This document shows positions 1 to 5,532 of a stretch of 7,217 nt of DNA, piece after piece. Numbering within the stretch: position 1 is the first letter of the stretch; every line of letters begins with the position of its first letter. The notes below the pieces were generated by a model that was given only the letters and a program-made list of their open reading frames with translations, had not been told where the DNA came from and ran no database searches. Made by a program: the position numbers and the translations under genes. This DNA comes from Bacillota bacterium (GTDB lineage: Bacteria; Vulcanimicrobiota; JAMDEM01), in assembly GCA_023486985.1 (NCBI GenBank), contig JAMDEM010000054.1, forward strand, positions 4,249 through 11,465, in the 5' to 3' direction.

Positions 1-1773
1 TGTTATGCACTTGCATCCCTCCCTGTGCGCGAGCCAGAAAACTTTTCCCACATCTTCCCGGGAGGCTTCCTTCGGGAAATTCACCGTCTTTGAAACTGCA
101 TTGTCAGTAGATTTTTGAAAAGCTGCCTGCATCCTTACATGCCATTCAGGAGAAACATCATGGGATGTAACAAAATTTTTCCTTACATCTTCCGGTATGG
201 ATTTTACATTTTGTATGGATGCCTTTTTAGAAAGATTCTCCATCAGCTCTTTTGAATAAAAACCCTTCTCTTTTGCCATCTCCTCAAATATAGGATGAAC
301 TTCCAAAAATTTTTCTTCATCAAGAATCTGCCTTATATAGCTTAAAGCAAAGATAGGCTCTATGCCGCTTGAACAGCCGGCAATTATGCTTAACGTGCCG
401 GTGGGCGCAACGGTTGTAAGTGTAGCATTGCGAAGCGGCGGGCTTCCTTCATTAAAGAACCTGCTAACGATAAAGTTCGGGAACGGTCCTTTTTCCCTGG
501 CAAGCTCTACGGAAACCTCTCTCGCCTTCTTCTGAATAAAGGACATCGCCTCTTCGGCAATTTTAAGGGCTTTTTCAGAGTTATAAGGAACATCCATCCG
601 TATAAGCATATCGGCAAAGCCCATTACTCCCACGCCTATTTTTCTGTTGCCCATAGTCATTGCTTCTATCTGGGGAAGAGGATAATTATTCATATCAATT
701 ACATTGTCAAGGAATCTTACAGCAAGCTTAACAGTCCGGGCAAGTTTTTCATAATCAATCCCAACCACACCGCTCTCGGACTTCAGCATTTTGGCAAGGT
801 TAATGCTCCCGAGGTTGCATGATTCCATCGGCAAAAGAGGCACTTCTCCGCACGGATTAGTGCTCTCAATCCTGCCAATGCCGGGAGTGGGGTTATCCCG
901 GTTGATCCTGTCTATGAATATTATGCCGGGCTCTCCGCTCCTCCATGCGCTTTCAACTATTGTGTCAAAAACTTTTCTTGCATTGAGTTTTCCAGCAGGC
1001 TTGCCGTTTCTGGGATTGATTAAATCGTAGTCCACGCCTTCTTCCACGGCTTTCATAAAATCTTCCGTAATCGCAACAGAAAGATTAAAATTGGTTAGCT
1101 CCTTCATATCGGATTTAACGGTTATAAACTCAAGAATATCAGGATGGGTGACCTCAAGAATTGCCATATTGGCGCCCCGCCTTGTTCCACCCTGTTTCAC
1201 CACATCCGTTGCCGAGTTAAAAACTTTCATGAATGAAATGGGCCCGCTTGCAACGCCGCCTGTAGTGGCAACTTTGTCATTTTTAGGTCTCAGCCGGCTG
1301 AAGGAGAATCCTGTTCCGCCGCCTGATTTCTGGATAACCGCAAGATTTTTAACGGCATCAAAAATAGATTCCATGGAATCATCCACCGGAAGAACAAAGC
1401 AGGCGCTTAACTGCTGAAGCTCTCTTCCCGCATTCATGAGGGTCGGGGAGTTGGGGAGAAATTCCAGACGGCACATCATATTGTAAAACTCTTCAGCAAG
1501 AGTTTTAATATCATATTCAGGATTATATTTTAGCTCGGAGGAAGCGATATTTGAGGCAACCCTCCGTAACAGTTGAGAAGGCGTTTCAATAACATTACCC
1601 TGCGGGTCTTTGGCAAGATACCTCTTCTTAAGAACAGCAAGAGCATTGGGGCTTAAAACAGGTTCGCCCCGTGAATGCAGAGTTGCAGAATTTGCTTCGC
1701 TTTTCTGTTTTTTTTGGTGTAAACTTTGCCTGTTAAAGAGAGGTTCTTTCGCGTCATTAACATCTTTATCCAT
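1..1773 (-). CDS. nrdJ: Adenosylcobalamin-dependent (class II) ribonucleoside-diphosphate reductase, N-terminal 591 residues (3' end outside window)
   Basis: This enzyme reduces ribonucleotides to deoxyribonucleotides in the cytoplasm, using a cobalamin-generated thiyl radical and needing no oxygen. I translated the open frame from the window edge; it has no stop in 591 codons. Visible class II landmarks are SACFVLP with Cys125, the GGGTGFSFSRLRP loop (151-163), NPCGE at 306-310 (thiyl-radical Cys308, Glu310) and ESCNLGS with Cys319. The 11-residue gap between Cys308 and Cys319 matches the Cys322/Cys333 spacing known for Thermotoga NrdJ, so Cys125 and Cys319 should be the redox pair. PTGT is at 457-460. 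The first 37 residues are a polar, Lys/Ser-rich tail without room for an ATP-cone. The ATG at 1773 is preceded by AGGTGA at 7 bp spacing. The C-terminal redox tail is not in the window. NrdR boxes and a strong promoter lie directly upstream. Confidence 0.96.
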   Translation of the reverse strand, partial: MDKDVNDAKEPLFNRQSLHQKKQKSEANSATLHSRGEPVLSPNALAVLKKRYLAKDPQGNVIETPSQLLRRVASNIASSELKYNPEYDIKTLAEEFYNMMCRLEFLPNSPTLMNAGRELQQLSACFVLPVDDSMESIFDAVKNLAVIQKSGGGTGFSFSRLRPKNDKVATTGGVASGPISFMKVFNSATDVVKQGGTRRGANMAILEVTHPDILEFITVKSDMKELTNFNLSVAITEDFMKAVEEGVDYDLINPRNGKPAGKLNARKVFDTIVESAWRSGEPGIIFIDRINRDNPTPGIGRIESTNPCGEVPLLPMESCNLGSINLAKMLKSESGVVGIDYEKLARTVKLAVRFLDNVIDMNNYPLPQIEAMTMGNRKIGVGVMGFADMLIRMDVPYNSEKALKIAEEAMSFIQKKAREVSVELAREKGPFPNFIVSRFFNEGSPPLRNATLTTVAPTGTLSIIAGCSSGIEPIFALSYIRQILDEEKFLEVHPIFEEMAKEKGFYSKELMENLSKKASIQNVKSIPEDVRKNFVTSHDVSPEWHVRMQAAFQKSTDNAVSKTVNFPKEASREDVGKVFWLAHREGCKCIT

Positions 1774-1807
1774 TGCCGTCTCACCTGCCTTCCCCTAGGG
1801 CAGAATA

Positions 1808-1836
1808 ATTTTAGCATAAAGAAAAAGTAGTGTCAA
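1808..1836 (-). promoter_or_regulatory. Sigma70-type promoter of nrdJ
   Basis: Read on the minus strand there is a perfect -35 TTGACA (1836-1831), a 17-bp spacer and a -10 TAAAAT (1813-1808, five of six). Transcription would begin near 1801, giving an untranslated leader of about 27 nt that carries the AGGTGA ribosome-binding site. The -35 overlaps the promoter-proximal NrdR box by three bases, a good position for repression. Confidence 0.82.
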
Positions 1837-1881
1837 CTAGATATAGTGCCTGATTGTGAAAGCATATACTATATATAGTGG
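1834..1881 (-). promoter_or_regulatory. Pair of NrdR boxes controlling nrdJ
   Basis: There are two 16-bp sites with cores CTAGATATAG (1837-1846) and CTATATATAG (1869-1878), each followed on the plus strand by GTG. They fit the known NrdR consensus acaCwAtATaTwGtgt closely. The full boxes are 1834-1849 and 1866-1881, separated by 16 bp, so their centres are 32 bp apart (about three helical turns). This is the usual paired arrangement for NrdR, the ATP/dATP-sensing repressor of ribonucleotide reductase genes. The pair sits between the end of the SagB-like gene and the nrdJ promoter. The nrdR gene is not in the window. Confidence 0.85.
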
Positions 1882-1899
1882 TTTTTGGGCTAGCTTTGT

Positions 1900-2676
1900 T
1901 TATAACTTTAAAAACGGAGTTCCCTGCAAATTTCCCACTGCATACATGTAAATTGCAGTTTCCTCTTTTCCGTCCACACCAATGAGTTTGTCTATCTCTT
2001 CATCATAAAAAGCTGCAATGGGGCAGGCTCCAAGATTCATATCTGTGGCTGCAAGGTGAAGGTTTTCCCCTATATGCCCTGCATCAAGATAAATAAACCT
2101 GTACGCCCTGTCTAAATATTTCCGGCTGCATCTTGTAATTACTGAAGTAAAAACAAAGAGCACAGCCGCATTCCGTACAAATTTCTGGTCGGCAGCTACC
2201 CCGGCAGCTTCTTCAGCCAGATTCTCTTCTTTTAAAAACTCCAGGGAATGTTCTCTCACCAGATAGTGGTAAAGCCCGCGCTGAAGTCCTTCAACATTGT
2301 TTACTATAATGTACGTTTCAGTAGGGAAAAGAGCCCCGGCTGACGGAGCAGTTCGCAAGGGAATCCCTACCCTGTTAAGATTGAGGCCCTGGTGACACCA
2401 TAGAAGATTTGAAAGTTCAGGGAGAGTAAGCGGCATGGAAGAAAATTTTCTTCGTGTCCGCCTTCTATTTAGAACACTCCTTAAGGAATTGCCGCCCTCC
2501 CTGTCAGGCTCGGGAAGCTTAATAACACCTATGCATGACTTATAAATCTTGAAAGCATCAGGTTCGCCGGACTGAATCATTCTGCCGGGCAGCGGTTTTC
2601 CCCTGATATATTTTGTAGATTCCTGAAAATCTTCTCCTCTTACATTATCCTCTTTCATAATTTTTAATTTCCCCAA
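1900..2676 (-). CDS. SagB/ThcOx-type FMN-dependent nitroreductase-family oxidoreductase
   Basis: This belongs to the nitroreductase fold, SagB-type dehydrogenase branch. Characterised members oxidise azolines to azoles in peptide natural products, but many stand-alone members have no known substrate. Landmarks are the FQESTKY N-terminal segment (17-23), the basic RRRTRRKF patch (71-78) expected to bind FMN phosphate, PSAGALFPTE (111-120), the YLDAGHIGENLHLAA helix (196-210), CPIAAF (218-223) and the terminal VGNL (247-250). The length of 258 residues suits a stand-alone SagB domain. No cyclodehydratase, precursor peptide or transporter is nearby, so a role in peptide maturation is not supported here. 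The start is uncertain. The TTG at 2676 has GGAAGGAAG about 10 bp upstream, while an in-frame ATG at 2658 would shorten the protein by six residues. The gene is divergent from the response regulator. Confidence 0.87.
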   Translation of the reverse strand: MGKLKIMKEDNVRGEDFQESTKYIRGKPLPGRMIQSGEPDAFKIYKSCIGVIKLPEPDREGGNSLRSVLNRRRTRRKFSSMPLTLPELSNLLWCHQGLNLNRVGIPLRTAPSAGALFPTETYIIVNNVEGLQRGLYHYLVREHSLEFLKEENLAEEAAGVAADQKFVRNAAVLFVFTSVITRCSRKYLDRAYRFIYLDAGHIGENLHLAATDMNLGACPIAAFYDEEIDKLIGVDGKEETAIYMYAVGNLQGTPFLKL

Positions 2677-2696
2677 ACCTTTTTTTCTTCCTTCCG

Positions 2697-2725
2697 TATA
2701 ACAGAGGTTTTTTCATCATGTTATA
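2697..2725. promoter_or_regulatory. Inverted repeat with possible divergent extended -10 elements
   Basis: TATAACA (2697-2703) and TGTTATA (2719-2725) form a perfect 7-bp inverted repeat with a 15-bp spacer, midway between the divergent SagB-like and response-regulator genes. Read outward, each arm gives a TGTTATA extended -10-like element (TATAGA on plus, TATACG on minus, each only four of six). No convincing -35 was seen for either. The repeat could instead be an operator with half-sites two helical turns apart. Confidence 0.3.
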
Positions 2726-2758
2726 GAATTAATCGTTAATGTGAGAAGGGAGTAAGCC

Positions 2759-3775
2759 ATGGCTGAAAACATTCTTGTCGTTGATGACGAAAAAGTAGTA
2801 CGGAATGTTCTTTGCAGAGCCCTTGACGAAGAAAGATTTCATTGTTTCTCTGCAGAAAGCGCCCGTGAGGCACTGGAAAATTTATCAAAAAACTCCATCA
2901 ATGTTGCCCTCATAGATATAAGAATGCCGGAAATTGACGGCATAGAACTTCTCAGGATAATAAAAAAGGATTACCCTGAAACCGGCACCATTATGGTAAC
3001 TGCCGACACCGATATTGTAAGCGCCGTCCAGGCGATGAAACTTGGCGCTTCTGACTACATAATCAAACCCTTCAACCTTGAAGATGTAATTATCAGGATA
3101 AATAAAGTGCTGGACCGCCAGCGCCTGGTTATGGAAAATCAGGAATATCAAAAACTTCTGGAAGAGCGCTTAAGAGAAAAAACTGCGGAACTTTCTGAAA
3201 AAAACAAGCAGATGCAGTCTCTTCTTATGAATGCCATAAAAGCCCTGGTCTATCTTCTAGAAGCAAAAGAAGAATTCATGAAAGGTTATGCCTGGAATGT
3301 GGCAAGAATAGCATCAACTCTTGCAAGATACCTGAACTTGAGAGAAAAGGAAATTGAAGCAATTGAACTGGCAGCACTTCTTCATGATATTGGAAATATT
3401 GCCATAAGAGAAAGCATACTGGAAAAGGAAAGAGAAATTACCCCTGAAGAGTTTGCAGAGATAAAACGCCACCCAATCATTGCCGAAAGAATTTTAAAGC
3501 CTATTGAGGAATTTCAGTCTTTTCTTAATTTTGTAAAATACCATCATGAGCACTTTGACGGCAGCGGCTATCCCGACGGTTTAAAAGGCAATGAAATTCC
3601 CCTTGGCGCCAGAATACTTTCCATCGCAGATGCTTATCAGGCTATGGTTTCCGCCAGGCCATACCGGAATGCCCTTTCTCACGAAGAAGCCCTCAAAGAA
3701 ATAGAAGCAAAATCAGGGAATCAGTTTGACCCCGAGCTTGTAAGAAGCTTCTGTAAACTTTTTGGGAAAGAATAA
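2759..3775 (+). CDS. Response regulator: REC receiver, coiled coil and HD-GYP domain (RpfG-like)
   Basis: This is a two-component output protein. A phosphorylated receiver would control an HD-GYP domain, a family that usually hydrolyses cyclic di-GMP. The receiver (about 3-118) has the acidic pair Asp9/Asp10, phospho-acceptor Asp53 in LIDIRMP, Thr81 and Lys103 in KPF. A charged coiled coil (about 120-155) joins it to the HD-GYP domain (about 160-335). That domain has His209-Asp210, His238, His262-His263, DGSGYP (267-272) and Asp291 followed by RPYR (300-303). Two usual residues differ. The first conserved His (GHS..V) is Tyr177, and the Lys of HDIGK is Asn213, so full catalytic activity is not assured. 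The ATG follows AAGGGAG at 6-7 bp. The gene stands alone, ends at a strong terminator, and has no sensor kinase beside it. The domain assignment is firm, the activity is not. Confidence 0.95.
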   Translation: MAENILVVDDEKVVRNVLCRALDEERFHCFSAESAREALENLSKNSINVALIDIRMPEIDGIELLRIIKKDYPETGTIMVTADTDIVSAVQAMKLGASDYIIKPFNLEDVIIRINKVLDRQRLVMENQEYQKLLEERLREKTAELSEKNKQMQSLLMNAIKALVYLLEAKEEFMKGYAWNVARIASTLARYLNLREKEIEAIELAALLHDIGNIAIRESILEKEREITPEEFAEIKRHPIIAERILKPIEEFQSFLNFVKYHHEHFDGSGYPDGLKGNEIPLGARILSIADAYQAMVSARPYRNALSHEEALKEIEAKSGNQFDPELVRSFCKLFGKE

Positions 3776-3825
3776 CATGCATGACTGACCTGCAAATAAT
3801 CCTTATAAATAAACTACCCTGAAGC

Positions 3826-3873
3826 AAAATAAAAAGGCAGATGAAAAAAATCAACTGCCTTCTTTATTTTTTT
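3826..3873. terminator. Bidirectional intrinsic terminator between convergent genes
   Basis: AAGGCAG (3834-3840) pairs with CTGCCTT (3855-3861). After an A/A mismatch, TGA (3842-3844) pairs with TCA (3851-3853) around an AAAAAA loop. A T-rich run follows on the plus strand (3863-3873), and an A-rich run precedes the stem (3826-3835), which becomes the U-tract on the minus strand. The structure therefore serves both the response regulator ending at 3775 and the small gene ending at 3884. Confidence 0.88.
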
Positions 3874-3883
3874 AATTTAATAA

Positions 3884-4231
3884 TTAACGGTTGTTATAAA
3901 CCATCCTGTAACAGCCAGTAGGCTCAATCTTTACAAAAACGCCGCTTCTGAGAGGAAGAATATTCATTTTATTTGTATATCCAAGATCTGCCAGCCCGAG
4001 CTTCATTGAGGCTCTTTGCTCCACCATCATTATCTGTGCTTCAAGGGAGAGGGAAACTCTGTCTCTCAGCCAGGGACTTTTGAAATCAACTCCGGCTATC
4101 GCCTGGTCGGCGCCCTCCTGAGCCCCGAGAGGAGCAATACTTGCATCATAAGGAGAAACTCCAACCGTTACGTTATCTCTTCCGCGCCTTACCTGAACTT
4201 GCTCAATCCTGTCGCCTCTATCCTGCGCCAT
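3884..4231 (-). CDS. Unrecognised 115-residue basic protein
   Basis: I do not recognise this family. The ATG at 4231 is chosen because AAGGAGG lies 7-8 bp upstream, about as good an SD as exists. The frame stays open 30 codons further upstream to another ATG, but that stretch lacks an SD and runs through the hairpin element at 4281-4335. The protein is rich in Arg early on (5-18), has no membrane segment or signal peptide, and holds a likely amphipathic helix near 58-82 (RVSLSLEAQIMMVEQRASMKLGL region, described by position only). The C-terminal part (90-113) looks beta-rich, with a single Cys107. It could be a small nucleic-acid-binding or regulatory protein, but nothing proves this. It faces the response regulator across a shared terminator and lies downstream of folE2, possibly with its own promoter near 4380. 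Confidence 0.72.
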   Translation of the reverse strand: MAQDRGDRIEQVQVRRGRDNVTVGVSPYDASIAPLGAQEGADQAIAGVDFKSPWLRDRVSLSLEAQIMMVEQRASMKLGLADLGYTNKMNILPLRSGVFVKIEPTGCYRMVYNNR

Positions 4232-4244
4232 GGGCAATCCCTCC

Positions 4245-4373
4245 TTATTTTTTTCTCCGCTCAAATCCATCCTTGAAATCGGTAGTGGCAAAGCTTGCTT
4301 TGCGTTTTTCATGGAGAGCAAGCTCTCCCACTACCTCGTCAAGAAGTTTCAGCAAAATCACATTATTTTCCAA
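4245..4373 (-). CDS. Possible 42-residue leader ORF upstream of the 115-residue protein
   Basis: A frame missed because it has no ATG reads TTG (4373) through 42 codons to TAA at 4245-4247. That stop merges into the AAGGAGG site of the next gene, the usual geometry of translational coupling. The inferred product begins MENNVILLKLLDEVVGEL and ends in DGFERRKK, a plausible amphipathic helix with a charged tail and no obvious low-complexity bias. Against it, no SD precedes the TTG, and a GTG at 4361 is an equally weak start. A -10 element at 4378-4383 would place the transcript start almost at the TTG. Codons 14-31 also overlap the inverted-repeat element at 4281-4335. It may be a true small gene, a leader peptide, or a chance open frame through a structured leader. 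Confidence 0.4.
   Translation of the reverse strand: MENNVILLKLLDEVVGELALHEKRKASFATTDFKDGFERRKK
4281..4335. repeat. REPIN-like paired inverted hairpin element / three-way-junction structure
   Basis: Two 23-nt units face each other across a 9-nt spacer (4304-4312): plus-strand 4281-4303 and minus-strand 4335-4313. Each is GGTAGTG followed by a 6-bp hairpin, GCAAAG-CTTG-CTTTGC in one and GGAGAG-CTTG-CTCTCC in the other (in their own orientation). The four differences between units fall in two base pairs and both are compensated. The outer GGTAGTG and CACTACC also pair, giving a three-way junction. An alternative fold pairs AGCTTGCT with AGCAAGCT to make one long hairpin. A GTAG tetranucleotide 5' of each hairpin is the known hallmark of REP sequences moved by RAYT transposases, but no RAYT gene is in the window. 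The element sits in the leader of the 115-residue gene. Confidence 0.75.
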
Positions 4374-4377
4374 GGTA

Positions 4378-4386
4378 ATTATATCA
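4378..4386 (-). promoter_or_regulatory. Extended -10 promoter element upstream of the small gene pair
   Basis: The minus strand reads TGATATAAT, a perfect extended -10 (TG-N-TATAAT), with TATAAT at 4383-4378. The -35 region is AT-rich but lacks a good TTGACA, as is common with extended -10 promoters. Initiation near 4371 would give the 115-residue gene a leader of about 140 nt containing the hairpin element. Transcription from the folE2 operon could also read through. Confidence 0.5.
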
Positions 4387-4405
4387 CAGGAACCTTAAAT
4401 TTATA

Positions 4406-4420
4406 TTAACAAATTGTTAA
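4406..4420. promoter_or_regulatory. Perfect 15-bp palindrome TTAACAAATTGTTAA, candidate operator
   Basis: Seven bases on each side pair perfectly about a central A at 4413. The palindrome overlaps the folE2 stop codon (4417-4419) and lies at the -35 region and just upstream of it, relative to the TATAAT at 4378-4383. It is too AT-rich to terminate transcription well and lacks a T-run in the right place, so a dimeric regulator site is the better reading. No specific regulator is recognised. Confidence 0.35.
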
Positions 4421-5202
4421 AAATTTGTAAACGATTCCCTCTGGTAAGCAAAGGCGCTGTGATTGTGTATGGATTCGTGGTTTTCACATTCCACCTCAAA
4501 CCACTTTATGCCGGGAAGTTTTCTTAAAACTCCTATTGCATCCCTTAAAACATCTTCAACAAATTTAGGATTTTCATAGGCTCTCTCTGTTACGAACTTT
4601 TCATCAGCCCGCTTCAAGAGAGGAAAAATGGGATAGCTTCCCTGCTTCTCCAGAGCTGACACAAGATCTTCAATCCAGATAATCGAGCCGCCGCAGTGAA
4701 CCCTTGCCCTTATGTAGCCGCGTTGATTGTGAGCGCCGTATCTGGAAATTTCCTTGCTGCAGGGGCAAAGAGCGGTAATGGGAACTTCCACTCCGAGAAT
4801 AAAATTATATCCGTCGGAATCCTTAATGCCTGTAAATTCACATCCGTAATCAAGAAAACTTTCCTGTTTGCTCACGGGCGCCTTCTTTTTTATGAAATAT
4901 TTAAACTTTATGGTAATCTGCGCCTGCCGGGCGGAAAGCTTTTTTGCAGCTTCTTCCAGAATATCCTTTATCTCTCTGCTCGACAAGGACTTCTGGCTCC
5001 ACTTCTCAAGAATTTCCACAAATCTTGAAAGATGAGTCCCCTTGTAATGGCGGGGAAGATCCACGCTTAAAGACACATTTGCCAGAACCGACTGATAGCC
5101 GTTTTTCTTTTGTTTGATAAGAAGGGGCAGATGGAGATTTTTTATTCCCACTCTCTGAAGATCTATTAAACGATAGTCAGGATGAAGCTGTATATCTTTC
5201 AA
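4417..5202 (-). CDS. folE2: GTP cyclohydrolase FolE2 (type IB)
   Basis: FolE2 converts GTP to 7,8-dihydroneopterin triphosphate in the cytoplasm, the first step shared by folate and queuosine synthesis. It is the metal-flexible alternative to zinc-only FolE. At 261 residues it is full length for the family. Visible signatures are VGIKNLHLPLLI (18-29), KGTHLSRF (54-61), CPCSKEISRYGAHNQRG (146-162), YENPKFVEDV (209-218) and the C-terminal FEVECENHESIHNHSAFAY (235-253). Cys146 and His158 are 12 apart, like metal ligand Cys147 and His159 of Neisseria FolE2. The start is TTG at 5202, supported by GGAAGG 7 bp upstream. It shares the sequence TTGA with the stop of the preceding zinc-ribbon gene, implying coupled translation. 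It is the last gene of the scpB-queE operon. Confidence 0.96.
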   Translation of the reverse strand: MKDIQLHPDYRLIDLQRVGIKNLHLPLLIKQKKNGYQSVLANVSLSVDLPRHYKGTHLSRFVEILEKWSQKSLSSREIKDILEEAAKKLSARQAQITIKFKYFIKKKAPVSKQESFLDYGCEFTGIKDSDGYNFILGVEVPITALCPCSKEISRYGAHNQRGYIRARVHCGGSIIWIEDLVSALEKQGSYPIFPLLKRADEKFVTERAYENPKFVEDVLRDAIGVLRKLPGIKWFEVECENHESIHNHSAFAYQRESFTNF

Positions 5203-5522
5203 AGTTTTTCCTTCCCATCCAAGGGCGACTGACAGTCCTTACAGTAATCAGCCGCCTTCTCATTATAGGCTCCACAAATCCGGCAGACATTATATGCCTT
5301 CAGCTGTATCAACTTTTTCTTTATATGTTTCTTTTCACCAAATTCAAGTTTTCTTCCTTTATGAAGAACCTTCTGGCAGCCCTGGCAGTACTCCGCCTCT
5401 TTATCATTATATGCTCCGCAAATTCGGCAGACAATGCCGTCAGCCGCCTTTACCGGAGCTTTCTTTTGCCTTCCGGCAGATTCAATCTCAAGAAAATTAA
5501 AAGTTGTATCCTTCTCCGTCAA
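5199..5522 (-). CDS. Small protein with two tandem zinc ribbons
   Basis: This 107-residue protein has two nearly identical four-cysteine modules: Cys32/35/46/49 and Cys80/83/94/97. Each is CRICGAYN-x-K-containing CxxC-x10-CxxC, typical of short zinc-ribbon domains. A very lysine-rich linker (about 51-75) separates them and resembles a nucleic-acid or ribosome contact surface, though this is inference. The repeat is also visible in the DNA, pointing to internal duplication. The start is TTG at 5522 with GAGGA about 7-8 bp upstream; no in-frame ATG fits. It lies 10 bp after queE and overlaps folE2 by four bases, so it is made together with two enzymes of the GTP-derived deazapurine/pterin route. 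It could be a metal or tRNA-related accessory protein, but no function is known to me. Confidence 0.85.
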   Translation of the reverse strand: MTEKDTTFNFLEIESAGRQKKAPVKAADGIVCRICGAYNDKEAEYCQGCQKVLHKGRKLEFGEKKHIKKKLIQLKAYNVCRICGAYNEKAADYCKDCQSPLDGKEKL

Positions 5523-5532
5523 AAAATAATCC

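Noticed and set aside
791..1798. Plus-strand open frames of 62-108 codons opposite nrdJ
   Set aside because: They lie antisense to a clearly conserved reductase, resemble no protein, and lack convincing SD sites.
1900..2676. Azole-modified peptide (TOMM) biosynthesis cluster around the SagB-like gene
   Set aside because: No cyclodehydratase, precursor peptide or exporter is in the flanking sequence.
2885..3151. Minus-strand 88-codon frame inside the response regulator
   Set aside because: It is antisense to the conserved receiver domain and has no recognisable content.
4232..4321. N-terminal extension of the 115-residue gene to 145 residues starting at 4321
   Set aside because: No SD precedes the upstream ATGs, the stretch runs through the inverted-repeat element, and a perfect AAGGAGG precedes the ATG at 4231.
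4281..4335. Cyclic di-GMP or other known riboswitch
   Set aside because: The RpfG-like gene nearby made this worth considering, but no known aptamer core motif is visible; the element is just three short stems with CUUG/CAAG loops.
4016..4398. Plus-strand frames of 85-86 codons opposite the 115-residue gene and its leader
   Set aside because: No SD or family resemblance, and they cross the structured element and the minus-strand promoter.
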